Assembly: GCA_038380795.1 (NCBI GenBank)
Contig: CM076265.1
Coordinates: 1,302,001 to 1,366,000, forward strand
DNA from: Pyrocephalus nanus
Lineage: Eukaryota; Chordata; Aves; Passeriformes; Tyrannidae
Length of the DNA: 64,000 nt
Direction of reading: 5' to 3'
Shown: positions 24,677 through 37,245 of the stretch, in pieces
Layout of the letters: every line of letters starts with the position of its first letter
How positions within the stretch are numbered: the first letter of the stretch is position 1
Translations under genes and position numbers: made by a program
The notes under the pieces: generated by a model
Database searches by the model: none
What the model was told of the DNA's origin: nothing
What the model saw: only the letters and a program-made list of their open reading frames with translations

Positions 24677-27600
24677 ACATAACCTATTTTTTTTTTTTTT
24701 TCTACTGTTGAGACCAGGGAACTCTTCCCTGCTTGTTTCTCTCTGTGCAAATCAGCTGTCATCTTTAAACTGCTTTCATTTCCCTGGAGTCCTGGGCAGC
24801 CTCCCAGGAGTTGGAGGCTCCCAGGTGGTACTTTAGATAGCCTTGGGAACACAGTAGCTTGTGAAAATGTTCTGCAGCTGCCTTTCCCTTAGTCTTCCAT
24901 TGAACTCCTAGGTCAGTGTCATTACAAACGATAAAATAAAACTTCCCAGGTATGAAAAATAATAAAAATTGAAGGCTACTTTGTCACTTGGCTTGGAAGA
25001 CACTTACTTTCCCCCATTTGAAGTGTTCTTCATGGCTCATGAAGTGAAAGGAGGCACCTATAAATATAAATTACTAAAAAAATAATTGTCGGGTCTTGTA
25101 AATCCCGGTTTGTTGTTGCTTTGTGTGCTGATGCTCAGAAATGGTTGTCAGCTAAACATTGCTGTCTTTAGAATTAATATATCAAAAAGATTTTTGTGGA
25201 AGTGTACCTGAGAAGAGCTTTTGTATATTTTATCTCTTTTTCTCTAAAGAATATATTTTAAGGGTATATTTCTTCCAAATAGATTATCAGCCCTGCCAAT
25301 TCATTTAGAAGTTCTGTTCCTGTTCCTCCTACTTTCTTTATTTTACTCTAATCAGTTACTTGTGATGGGAAACAAGATTGCAGAGAAAGAAGAGGCACTG
25401 TGACATAATATTTCTACTTATGCTGATTTCATGTTAATGACAGTTCTTCACATGTCTAACTATAAACAATATGTTAGAACCTGTAGAAGAACAAGAAGGG
25501 ATTTTTGTGAAGATGAAGGTGGTGCAGGTTATTTTCCCTTTTGCCATAAGAATCCAGACCTTGTGATGTGATCCATCACTATATGTATGCCAACAAAATT
25601 GCTGGATTGTTTGCTGGAAGCACATTACACTTTTTACTGGATGGGTTCAGAATAATTCTTTGAGGGTCTGAGCTGCAGGGAAAGTATTATATTAAATGCA
25701 CATCTTTTCTTACTATAGAAATAAGTGATGTAATTACATATTTAACAAAAGTAGGAAAATTGAAAAATAAGCTCAAGTATGTGTGTGAGAGTCTTTGGGT
25801 TGAGTGAAATGAGTTAACTGTAAATGATGATTTTTTGTAATCTCATTAGTGCCAGCTGTTCAAACTATTATATTCCCTGTTTTTAATTTCCTTTAAAATG
25901 TTTCATTTCCCCCCTTTTTATGCATCTGTATAACCGTATATAGACATGTTTTTCAAATCCTAAAATGGAAGTATTTATTTTAAAAAGGTCAATAATTACC
26001 TGCAGAAAAAGTTTGCATGGATTTAGCTCTGATTTTGTGTTGGATATGCTTCCTCTGGATTTAACAGAATTCATAATAATGTTATTAATTCTAATAACAT
26101 CATCTTTAAGAGTGGAAGTGAGGCAAGTTTTGCAGCGCTATCTTTTAATTGCTAGCATAACTAAAAAAGTTAGATAAGCTTCTAAGCATGTAAGGACTCT
26201 TTGCAAGTCTGAAATAAAAACTGCACACTTCAAATGTAAATTAAATTGTTGTGAGATTAATAACTTGTTAAACACGATCCACTGTCTTTTCTTTCAGATG
26301 ATCTAATTGATTTAACTGAATTTTCAGTTAATCAGAGTCATCTTGGTATTTATCAACTGCTGTTCCACTGTGGTTAGAAAGAGTGGCAGTTTTATGCTGT
26401 GAATATTACAAAGCTATGTATGCATACTTGTTTTATTATAGGAAGGTCTGCTGTTAATGAAATAATTTACACAATATTGTAATACATATTGAAAGTCTCT
26501 TAATTTTAAGCATGAGTAGTCCTCTCAAACAGTGTGATAATGCTAACCTAAAAGTAAGGTTGAAACTTTTTCAGACTGTCTCCATTTCTGGGTTTGATAT
26601 CAAAGAGCTGTGGGTTAATAAAAGTGTTGGCTTGTGATTTGGATGGTTTCAAAGTATATTTCACTTTCAGAATACCTTCCATTAAATTTGATGTGGCTTC
26701 ATGCAGTGTTTGCTGAGAGCTGCTCTTAGAACAGTACTCAGAAACCACTTTTGGATGTGTATTTGAATTTCATAGATGTGAATTGTTCTGCCTATCCTGT
26801 ACTCAAATGATGTTCCCCAAAGAAAACTTCTGTCCTTGTGTTAAACATGATTTTTCCCTGCTCTGCCCTATCATCTTCACATTTTTTAACTTAATTCAGT
26901 CTCTGTTACTGAATATTCTGAGAGTTAACCAGTGTATAACATTATCTGCAATTAATTTTTTTCTTTTAATGCCTGATGACATATAAGTGTAGGAAAAGAA
27001 ATTACCCAGTACATTTCCTCGGGAGTTTGACTTGGTGTTTGACATTCCAGCCACTTTGCCGTGTTCTTCTGTTGTTATAAACCAATTCCCTTGGATGTCA
27101 CACCAATGTATGGCATAAAATTGTATTCGATTCAAAAATTGCCAAGCAAGGAGAGGAACATAAACTTTTGTTTTTAGACTCCAAGTTCTTTCTGATGTTA
27201 AATGCAATTTCTTAGGCTTTCTAATGTCTTCACCAGGCTTCAGATCATGAATCCAGTGGGGTCCTGCACTGTTAAATTCTTTTTTTTTTTTTTTTTTTTT
27301 TTTGCAAGATGCTAAGGATGCCAAACTTTGAAAATATTTGGAGGCAAAATTTCGAGTGCCTTCCTGGCCCACAGTTGGGGTGTCACTGTGTATTAATAAG
27401 ATGGCTGAACACAGTCTGGGGTACTGATTTTCGTGAGATCCTGTAAGTAATTGCAAGTTCTCCAGGTATTCTAAGTTAGATAGTGAGACAGTTCCTTATT
27501 TAAACATTATGTTCAATAAGAGAAGCTGCACGAGGTGCAGAGATGAACACAGAAGAGTTGCACAGTTCTGTACATTTTGCTTAATTGCGTTTGTTGAAAG

Positions 27601-28700
27601 GATATCATTTTCTCTTTAAATCACAGGCTTTGAAAGAGCACTGGTAACTTTTTTTTTTTTTTTTTTCAGATTTTTAACCTTTAGAGTTTTTAAGTGCTTT
27701 AGTAATAATCTCAACTTTTCCCCTGTAATTTAGGAACATTATAAAATTACAGATTTTTTAAAATAGCTCGGTACACCTCCACAGCACTGAGCTGTCTGTG
27801 TGGGCCTGATGTTCAAGGAGCTGAGCTGAGTTTGGTACAAAGGTTCCCAAGGTTTGCTTCTGTTATCAGTTGACTTTGGGCAACAAATGTGTCAGTTAGA
27901 AAGCTTCTGTTTTAAAAAGCTTGGAAGTTACACTAGATTTTCACAGTGAAAAGGTAGGCCTGTTTAATAAGCAAATTTAAAAATTGCGGTCTTAGAAGGG
28001 CTTCTGAAGGGCAAGTGAAGATTTAGAACAATCTAAATTTTTGTCTTGGTCCAGATGGAGCTGCAGTCTATTTGATGGAACATAAACACAGTGTGTTCAG
28101 CCGTATTTAGCTGGAATTTCTGTTCCCTGTTTTTTTTCAAAGCAGCTCACACCCAACAGGAGCAATGTTGCCCATTCTGAATGGAGGACACCAACATCTT
28201 TGGCTCAGAAAAATCTGAAGTCTTGTCTGGCTGGGGCTCCTTGGGATAACTTGTTTGAGCAGCAATCATTTTTAGAACTCTTCTGGAATACTGTGTTTTT
28301 CTGGGAAACACTCCACTCCAGTGGATTCTCTCATAAAATGCTGAAACCTTGTCAGGATGTCTGAGCTGTCTCCCTGTTTGGACTCTCTGTGACATGCACA
28401 GCGAATTCACCACAGCGCCTGATGCAGAGCTCAGGAGTCTCTGGCTGCTGCTCTGGTCTCCTGGCTAGTAAACAAAAATGCAGGTTCTGTTGCCCAGACA
28501 GTGTCATAAATGACTCCCAAAGATGGATAATGTCAGTAGAGGTGTTTGTATATTTTTTTTTCCTCAATACATTACAAGAGGTTTTCTGACTGGTTTAGGA
28601 GGACCCCTTTAAAACAAATTTAAAATATGTCCGAGGCTTATCCCAGGTACAAAACACTAGGAGAGCAGTGTGTGTGTGGTGCATAAGACACCAAATGCAG

Positions 28701-28782
28701 GTTCCAGTTGTTCAAATAAATGCATTTATTTTAAATTTCTCGTTCCAGTTGTTCAAATAAATGCACTTATTTTCAATTTCTC
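28701..28782 (+). repeat. 41-bp tandem duplication, two differences
   Basis: Two adjacent copies start GTTCCAGTTGTTCAAATAAA and differ at only two positions. It is intronic and probably a recent local duplication. Confidence 0.9.
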
Positions 28783-31700
28783 ATTCCAATCTAGATGATG
28801 TTTAATGACATACTGAAGTACTGTGTCTCCTTAACATGATAATTTCAATAGGAATAATTTATAATTCCTCATTACACATCATAACTGTGTAATTTTTATC
28901 CAGTTTCTTGTAAAAACACCGTGCCAGCCAAGTAGGAAGTGTCAGTGATTTAGTTCTGAGCACTAATACTGTATGTGGAACAGATTTATCTTGCTTTACT
29001 CAGAAGTGTGCTTAGCATACAAAGTATTCCTTCCCAGATATCAGGCACTGCTTTAAATTTAGGTCCATAAAGGAATGTTGTAGGGGGGTGAGTATAATCA
29101 GCTGTGCAGGTACTGAGGAATCTGAACACAACTGCTTCACTTTTAAGTCATAGGAAAATGGGAGAAGAGAATGAGTTACATAATAGCTGCTAGAACTCAA
29201 AGCAAAGGAAAAGTCTCCTCAGGGGTGATGTTAACATCTACAAGAGGAAGAACAAACTTAAAAGACAGTTGTGGCAGAGTGCCAAAATCCCATCCTCAGC
29301 TGTCTTTCCCAAAAGCGTGGGCCCTGACCTCTCATCCAAGTAGGAGAACTTGAAAAATGCATGCAGAGTTGATTTGAAAAGCCATCCAGAATAGATCTCC
29401 TTTCCAGGAAAAGATGGAGACACTGGAGAATAAATTGGATAAAAGGATCTATCCAGTCTTTAGGATTTCATCCAGGCGTTTCTCCTATCTGAATATTCAT
29501 TTGGGCATACTCTTCCTCCTCCTCTCACCTCAGCAATAATAAAAATAGTACTACTGGCACACACTAAACCTGGAAATTTGTTAGTAATAGGAAATGTTTG
29601 CTTGAACAACTCTGCATTGGCTTCTCTGATAAGAGATCTTATTGTTTCTGTCTCTACTCAGATTTAACTGGAATAGCTTCCCTCTATATGACTTTTTTTT
29701 TTATTATTTTACATTCTGACATTATCTTTAGTACTATAGGCCTTGTATTTCTCTTCTTTCACTGCTTTGAAAGCTCTGATACCGTAGAGGTTGTGCTTAA
29801 ATGAAGACAAAATTGGCACACACACATGAGTATTTTTCAGTCTCTGCCATCAGCTGGTTCGCAGTCCGTGGAAACAGGAATTTGTCTCAGGGTGATGGGA
29901 ATGATGAAGTCTTTGGGAGGGTAAAAGTGACTGCTGGAGATTACAAATCTCAGGGGAGTGAAAAGCAGGGCCGTGTTTGCATTGTTGAGGCTGCTTCACT
30001 GCCTACCAGTGGTTTTGCTGGGGCAGACAGTGAAGCTTCACTCAGCTGTAAGCATCGACTTTTGGGCTGGACTGGTTTGGTGCTGCTGTGCTTCAACCTT
30101 TCAGGACAGAAAGGTGGGAGTAGAGGCTTTTGAAAGTGATGCAGCTCACTTTGGGAAGTCACACGGAGACTTTTAAGCTATTTGATCTTGGTGCAGGGTG
30201 AATTGAGCTTTACACCTGCCAGTAATTGTCCATTTTTAAAATCGGTGATTTGGCTTTTGCTGCATTTAAAAAGCACAAGCAACAACAGTCATGGGGAGAT
30301 GAAGAGAAAAAAAACCCAACCCAGCAATTCTCTGTTTGTTTTTTTTTTGTTTTGTTTGTTTGCTTGTTTGTTTTTCCCAAATGTGAACCATGTTGCTAAG
30401 CCTGCGCTCTGGTCATCTTTAACAGGTTTTACCTCTAAATGTTTTATGAAGGACATTGCAAATTGCCTTCCTGCCACACAGCACTTGTAATTGTAAATTA
30501 CCTTAGGATAAGTCACTTATTGTGTATGTGGGCTTGAAGGTAACTCATTCCAATCAGAACTGAATTCAGACATTGGCTGTTACCATGACCATAACCAAAA
30601 TTTCTGAAGGCAAAGCTGACATTTTTGAGTATATGTACCTTAAGCAAAAAGAAAGACATAGGAATGTGGGAACAGAATTGTAGTATTTCACTGGTTCTGT
30701 CTACTGAGATTCTGGCTGGTTTTCAAACAACCAAAAGAGTTAAGCTCTCCTATACACAGAGAAGAACAGAACAGGATAAGTGAGGGTTTAATCCTTACTT
30801 CACTGAGCACACAACCAAATTCACGGTGACCTTTATTTTTCCCCAGTAAATACTTTTCAGTGGTTGTAGGCTGTGAATCAGCTTTTCGTGCAGGAGGACT
30901 GTGACATTGCTCCATTCACCAGAGGTTATCTGTCAAGCTAGTGATATGCAGCAAACCTAGTTTTTTTGATCCTCGAGCTCTTATCTTCGCACATCTACAC
31001 ATAATTAACGGGTAATACAAGTTCAGCTTCTGTGTTTGTTCAAAATATTAAGGGGGTTTCGATATGATTGGCTGCTTTTATTCACTTTTAACAGATTTAA
31101 AATTGATTTCTTTTGCTCTTCATGCATTTCTCTCATCACCCTATAAATCATGGTGATTCCTGGTCTCAGCTGTGCCTCCTTTTGGTGTACTTTTATTATG
31201 TATTCCTTATCAAAAGAGTATTTAGAGACATTTGGAAATGCATATGAGCATATAAATGCATATTAAAAGTGTGCACAAAGAGCTTTGAAGCCATTAGTGT
31301 CACTTCTGTAGATAAGTACTTGGGGATTCTTAAAAGCGGGGATTATTTTGACTCACATGTTGAGCCATTAAATCCTCGTATGAAATGCGGGATGAAAAGT
31401 TTGTTGATTATGGATTAGCTTATCACAGAGTTTAGCAGCAAACTCATTTGTCCTCATTGAGAGTGGAAGAGAGCTAGTTAAGTGAAGCAGATGAGAAGTC
31501 TGGCTGATCCTCGGTTTTGGAAGCACACAGGAAAATGAAGAAAGAGCAAACCCCTCCAGATGCTGAATTTCTGTCCTGTCACCAAGTTCTTCCGAGAGGT
31601 CGGTCCATGGGTTCCTTTTGAAGAGTTAAAGCCTCTAGCACAGTTTTGGCTGCTGAGATAAAGCCTGCAAGGCTGTGAACTGTTGTAAAAACTAGGCCAT

Positions 31701-34049
31701 CTGCAGCAATTACTGTGTTTCTCTCAGACCCTTAAAAGCATCATGTGAGCACATCTGCGGGGATGGCTCCTCCAGTCTTTTGTGTGTCTCCAAATAATAT
31801 TGACTAATGTATTTTTTTTTTTTTTTGGTAGTTTTGAGTACCAGAGGCTGGAGAAGATCTTTTCTGAGTGATCTGTTGAAGTCAACTTACACAAAAAAAA
31901 AATATCATTATTTTAGCTTAACAGGCAAGGTAAAGGTAAACGTGTGTTGAATTGAAACCAAGGAGTTTGTGGGCTTGTATTAGTGCATAAAGGTGCACAG
32001 GAAAACAGGTATTTAGCTGTTTTGGTTGTAAAATAGCAATGTAAGAGTGTAAAGGTATCATCACCCAAGGAAATGTGCAAGGGAAAAGAGAGAAAGAGAA
32101 AAAGAACACTCAAGGAAATGAGAAATAAGTAACCTACAAACTCAGAGGAGAGAACATGTGGGCTGTTCAGGGAAAAGTGACAGAATCCTTTTTAGCATTA
32201 GCAAATACATTTTTTTCCCAATGATTTTGAAACAGCTCAAGCACTTTTTTTTTTTTTTTTTTTTTTTTTTTTGGTATTGAAACCAGCAAAAATAAAAAAA
32301 AAAAAAATTAGAAGTCTGGGGCACGTTTTTGTAAAAATGGATGGAGCAACTCAAAAGCTAATGAAACTTAAAAAATGAAAATTGTCGGCTGTGTAATTAT
32401 GGAAGTTTTTAGACATCAATTTATTTTGTATTGATGTATTTTATAATTCGTCTCTGGTGTTGGAATACTTTTTGGAAGATACACAGCATTGCTGCTGTTC
32501 CCTGCAAGCTATGAGAGGGACAACTACATAATGCAAGGAGGATGAGATGGTAGATATTAGAAATAATGTTCTCCCTGCTGCAGTATTCATCAGTGCTGCT
32601 TTCACCCAGATTTGGCAGTGCTTGTAATTAGATTTAGCTCTATCTTAGTAGTTCTATTGCCAGGGATGAAATTGGAAGCAGTAAATGTGAATGCACATTT
32701 TTTTTTTAAACTGCAGTGAATACCTGTTACACTCTAGATATTTATACAGTTTTCTTGATGGGCACTTATACTGCAGTATACAATCTAGAAAATAAAGAAG
32801 GTGTGTGTTCTTTTATTACTCTGTGCAAAAACAAAACAAAAAAGAAATCCTGATTTTTTTTTTTTGTTCTTATAATAAATAATTTAGCCTTTCTCCCGTT
32901 TGCTGACAGAAGAAAAGGGTTGGTGGAAAGAGGAGCTGAAATGCTGATAAGTAGCTTATAACTCAGGTAATAGCTATAGGTGAAGAGAATTATTTGTGGA
33001 ATTGGAAACAGAATTTACAAAACAAAAAAAAAAGTATGAAAAAAGAATTAAAAGAATGAGTGTTCAAAGATTTGACAGTAAAAAGGGATTAATTATACAG
33101 TTTTACAGCACAGATTCTGTCAAACCTATGAACTATGGAATTGGTTATTTTTATTGTCTTTTACCATGTATTTGTACTCAGTTGTGCTTTTTCAGGAGGA
33201 TACTGCCACACTGGGTTGGATTTTTTTTTTCCCAGTCATGTGGGGGTTTTTTTGTGTGTGTATGTGCTTTTTTTTTTTTTTTTTTCATTTTGAACCTGAT
33301 CGATTTATTTATTTTTTTTTTATGAGAAATTCCACTTGGAATAGAATGGCTCCCTTGGAGAGGGAAAAAAGGCAGCTGAACCTCTCCAGATTATTGGCTC
33401 ACTACTCTTTGTCGTACTAATTTTTTTTTAAAAACTGCCTTATTCTAACCAGCATATTAATGCTATTAGATGACTTCTTGTGACTGTCTCAGCTCAGTAA
33501 TTTACTTGGATTCTGCTCTTCAGGCTGTGTGTTTACTTTGCACCATTTTTTGCCCCGTCAATGAGAGACCTCCATTCACAAAATTAAGAATGTTTTTTTT
33601 TCTCATTAATTACAGCTGTTATGGTGTAGTGCTACCTTACACCGTGTTTTATGTTTCCTTCAGGAAAAGTTTATTTGTGTTTTGCCGTTTTCAAGCCTTG
33701 GGACTGTTGTGTTTAGACTTGCATTTAAAAATAGGGAGTTTATTTTAGGCTACAGTGCTTTTCTCTCTGTGTCCTGCATACACCTTAACCTGCCTGGCCT
33801 CAAGCAGCTCTGAAAGCACTGTTACAGGACTCCACTTTCCGAAAAATATTAAACTTTGTTGTTGTTTGTTTGTTGTTGTTTTTTTTTTCTTTTTTTTTTA
33901 AATGATTTGTTTTCAAAGTTTATAATATTTTTATTTTTCTATCGTCTCTTTCATTGGACCAGTCCATCTGTAAAGTATGTACTAAATCTATTAAAAAAAA
34001 AAATTGTATTCTTCATCTCACTCAGTTATAATTCATAGCAGAATATTAT

Positions 34050-34070
34050 CCCCCCCCCCCCCCCCCCCCC
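34050..34070 (+). repeat. 21-base poly(C) tract
   Basis: Twenty-one consecutive C follow TATTAT and precede AAAATCC. The minus strand is therefore a run of 21 G, able in principle to form a G-quadruplex. Long C/G homopolymers are rare in vertebrate introns and are also prone to length error in sequencing. Confidence 0.9.
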
Positions 34071-36514
34071 AAAATCCATTCTGGCAGGTATTCAGTTCTT
34101 TAATTAGTTCCACTGCAGCACTTTTCCCTTGGAAATACTATAAGCCTTAGCCAAGTCATTGTCCTGAGTACTTTCTGCCAGCCAGCAGTTCTTCCCTGGA
34201 GTTTTGCAGGCATCAGGTAGAGGGAGAGGGATTAGGGTTAAGGTTTTTTTGGTTATGACTGAATACACAGTGACCAAAATAAGCGACTTCTTTTTTTTTT
34301 TTTTTTTTGGAAGTAGGAAAATGCCTAAGCACTGTTCAGGGCAAGACTTGAAGCAGCACCGTGCTTTGGGATGTGTTTGTCATTATTAACCAGTGATTCC
34401 TAATTTTGTATCAATTTCTGGAGCTGAAATCCTAGTTGAAGTAATCTGGCAGGTTGCTTGTTTTGTTGTCCAGTCCCCTTATGGAACTAAATTCCAGATA
34501 GGTTTGCTCACAAATTTGAGGAATATTGTGTTTTCACTACTCTGCTGACTGAGCAGCTCTTTTAAACTCTGATTTGCTCTGTACAATGCATTATCCTACT
34601 TACCAGAAGCAGATTTCAGATGGGTTTTACATGTTGTTCTGCAGAGGTAAGTGCAGAAAGCTGAGGAAAACCAGAACTTCGTGTTTGCATTCCTACTGAC
34701 TTTTTATTTAAGTCCACAAAATAACACAGCTGGGTGTGTCTTTTCTCTTAGCTGACCATCTTTATTGTTGCATCAGTTATCATCAGAATGAGGTCATGGG
34801 ACCCCACTTCTAAATTGTTGACTTCCAACTTGCCCAGCCATGACAGAATACAGAATGTGAATAAAGACATTTCACAATCCATCTTTCTCAGAGAGGAGCT
34901 GTTTGCTGTCAGACTTTTCATCTCCTAAGGTGAAAAGGGAATGGGGCCATTTGGATGTACAAATGAAAGAAGGCCCCAGCATCTTCAGTTTTATGCCTCC
35001 TTGGGCTGCTCACTCCAGTTGTTTCCTGTTTTGTTTGGCTAGCAAATAGATGTTATAACCTAGATCAAACCCCTTGATGCCTGTTTATTCCGTGCTTAGT
35101 GCATTTAAGCCCTATCTTGCTCTATTAAAAGGCAATATTGCACCGTCTTCCTTTTTCGTAACCTCATTATGTTGTTGCTAAATCAACTCAATTTTACCAG
35201 TGCCAGCCTCCTGAGGCTGCTGTGAGAAAGCATTTTCTGAAGAATTCCAAGACTGAGGCCTGGGGAATAGGCTGCTTTGATGAGGTCATACAGCCTTCCT
35301 GGAGATTTACAAAGTTGTTGGGTTTGGGGGAGAAAATGGAATGTTTTGTTGGTTTTTTAATTTTTTTTTTGGCAGATATGTTCACAACAGCTCTGTAGAT
35401 TGTCCAGGCTAGTCAGCAGCCTTCTGAAGCCTTCTAATTCCCATGTTCAATTAAGGACAAAAATATTTTGCTTTATTTGCATGCAGGTATTATTGATTGG
35501 TCAGGCACCAATTGCATTCTGTTAAAATTAGACCTTATTTTATGTAAGGCCAAGTATTCACAGAGATATATTTTATAAAAGGTATTGCATAAAGCTTCAG
35601 GTTGTAATCCATATTTAAAAGCTATTTCCTTTTCTTAACTGTGCTTTTAAGGGTAAGAAGGCCCCCGTGGCAAAAAAAAAAATGCACTCTGCTTGTGTGA
35701 ACTGTTCCTTACTTTAAAAATGGTATTTCCCCCACCTTTGTCAGTAAAGATGGAAAGTTTTGGCTGGTATTTGCAAATAACATTGGACACTTAAAAATGC
35801 CTAATGGGCATCTCACTAACATGGGTAATGTAAGGAAAGTGTATAATTTTGTTAGTAGGAGTGATCCTGAGATAGTCTCATTTTTTGTACCAAGTGAGCA
35901 GCATTTAACATTTTAAATTTGGTATGAGTCTTTCCTTACTGACGCTGTACTAAGAACAACATCTTGGATTTAAGTTGGTTACAGTTTTTGTAGGGAAAAA
36001 AAAATTAGTTTTCCTTTCCATTTTGATGTTTTTCAAAATCTGTAAACTAAAATCTGTTTTCTTATAAGTAATTTCCTTGTATAGATGATGAGAAAATGAA
36101 GCCTTGAAGCAGTTCTCAATCAGATACACAGACAGAACTGTGTCCTGAATTAGATAATCAAGGAAATTGGATGAAGTAGGAAAAGGTGAGGATGTGAAAA
36201 CTGCTATTTTCAAAAATTAGCTGATTCCTAATGACTCCGAAGTAAGTAATGCAGTAGGTGTTGCTTGGGATTACTAACAGTTCTTTAATGTCATATGCAA
36301 TCCATGTCCTATAGGGGCCTCAAAACCTAAGAGCTCTTGGGGCCAAGACCCAGCCCTAGAGTAAAAGGAGCCTTTGGTTTTTCCTAGTTCTGTGTGCACA
36401 AGGTGTAATAGGAGTGCTTAGAGATTCCATGGGATAAATGCCTTTATTTCCCCCCTAAATCTCAAAATAGATTTCTAATCATGTTTCCATGTAATGGACC
36501 TTAAATATTATAGA

Positions 36515-36534
36515 ATATATATATATATATATAT
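36515..36534. repeat. AT dinucleotide microsatellite
   Basis: It is a pure AT alternation of about ten repeats in intron 1. Confidence 0.9.
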
Positions 36535-36659
36535 CCAGGTGGTCTAATGTTTGAGTCATTAATCACTAGCAGTTCAGTCTCTTTAAAGAAAGCAAAACAC
36601 CAAAAGGCCAAAACAGTGTATTTGGAGGAAAAAAAGGAAAGGTGGATGCCAGAATTTTT

Positions 36660-37245
36660 GTGTGACCCAGTGTTTATCTAGCTGTACAGTGGACACTGTG
36701 AGAGACAATATTGAAAGCTTCACTGGAATCCAGAGAGATTACATCAGCTGGCTTCCCTTGGTCAATTAGTTGGGTTACTTTATCACAAAAAGAAATCAGA
36801 GTGGTAAGCAGGACTTTGCCCTCACGAGAAGCTGTGCTGGCTGTGACTGATGACTGTGTCATCCTTCAGGTCTTTTCATTACCTCCCTGAATAATATCCG
36901 TAATTTTATGAGTCACTGAAGTGAGATTGACAGCCCTGCAGTTTCCAGGGTCGTTCTTCTTGCCCTTCTTGAAAACTGAGACAGCGTTTCAGTCAATGGG
37001 GACCTCTCCAGATGCCCAAGACCATTCAGAAATCATTGAGAGAGGCTTCAAAATGACATCAGCTGGCTCTGAGTATTCTCAGGTGAACCCCATCAGGCCC
37101 CATACATATATAGGGATACATCTGGAGCAGCAGATCCCACAAAAGTTCAGGGTCGTTTGGGATCTGATCATTTTCATGGCCATGGTCCTCCAGCTTAGGA
37201 CACTGGGACCCCCTTAGTCTGTCATCAGTACTGAAGACAGAGGCA
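36660..37245 (-). mobile_element. CR1 LINE fragment, antisense, RT region
   Basis: The minus strand encodes a damaged piece of CR1 reverse transcriptase. A recognisable patch reads LISFCDKVTQLIDQGKPADV, followed by a Ser-Ser-Glu-Ala-Phe segment where the family has Asp-Phe-Ser-Lys-Ala-Phe-Asp. The preceding minus-strand sequence (toward 37245) matches the CR1 region that lies upstream of this motif, with shared blocks such as GGGCCTGATGGGGTTCACCT. Several frameshifts and stops show it is inactive. Both ends are truncated. Confidence 0.8.

Noticed and set aside
26896..27456. 186-codon minus-strand frame with a poly-Lys stretch
   Set aside because: It reads through a 24-base T run and has no motif. 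It is best explained as chance in AT-rich intron DNA.
34225..34245. Telomere-like TTAGGG block
   Set aside because: Only one copy of the hexamer occurs, inside purine-rich sequence. There is no array.
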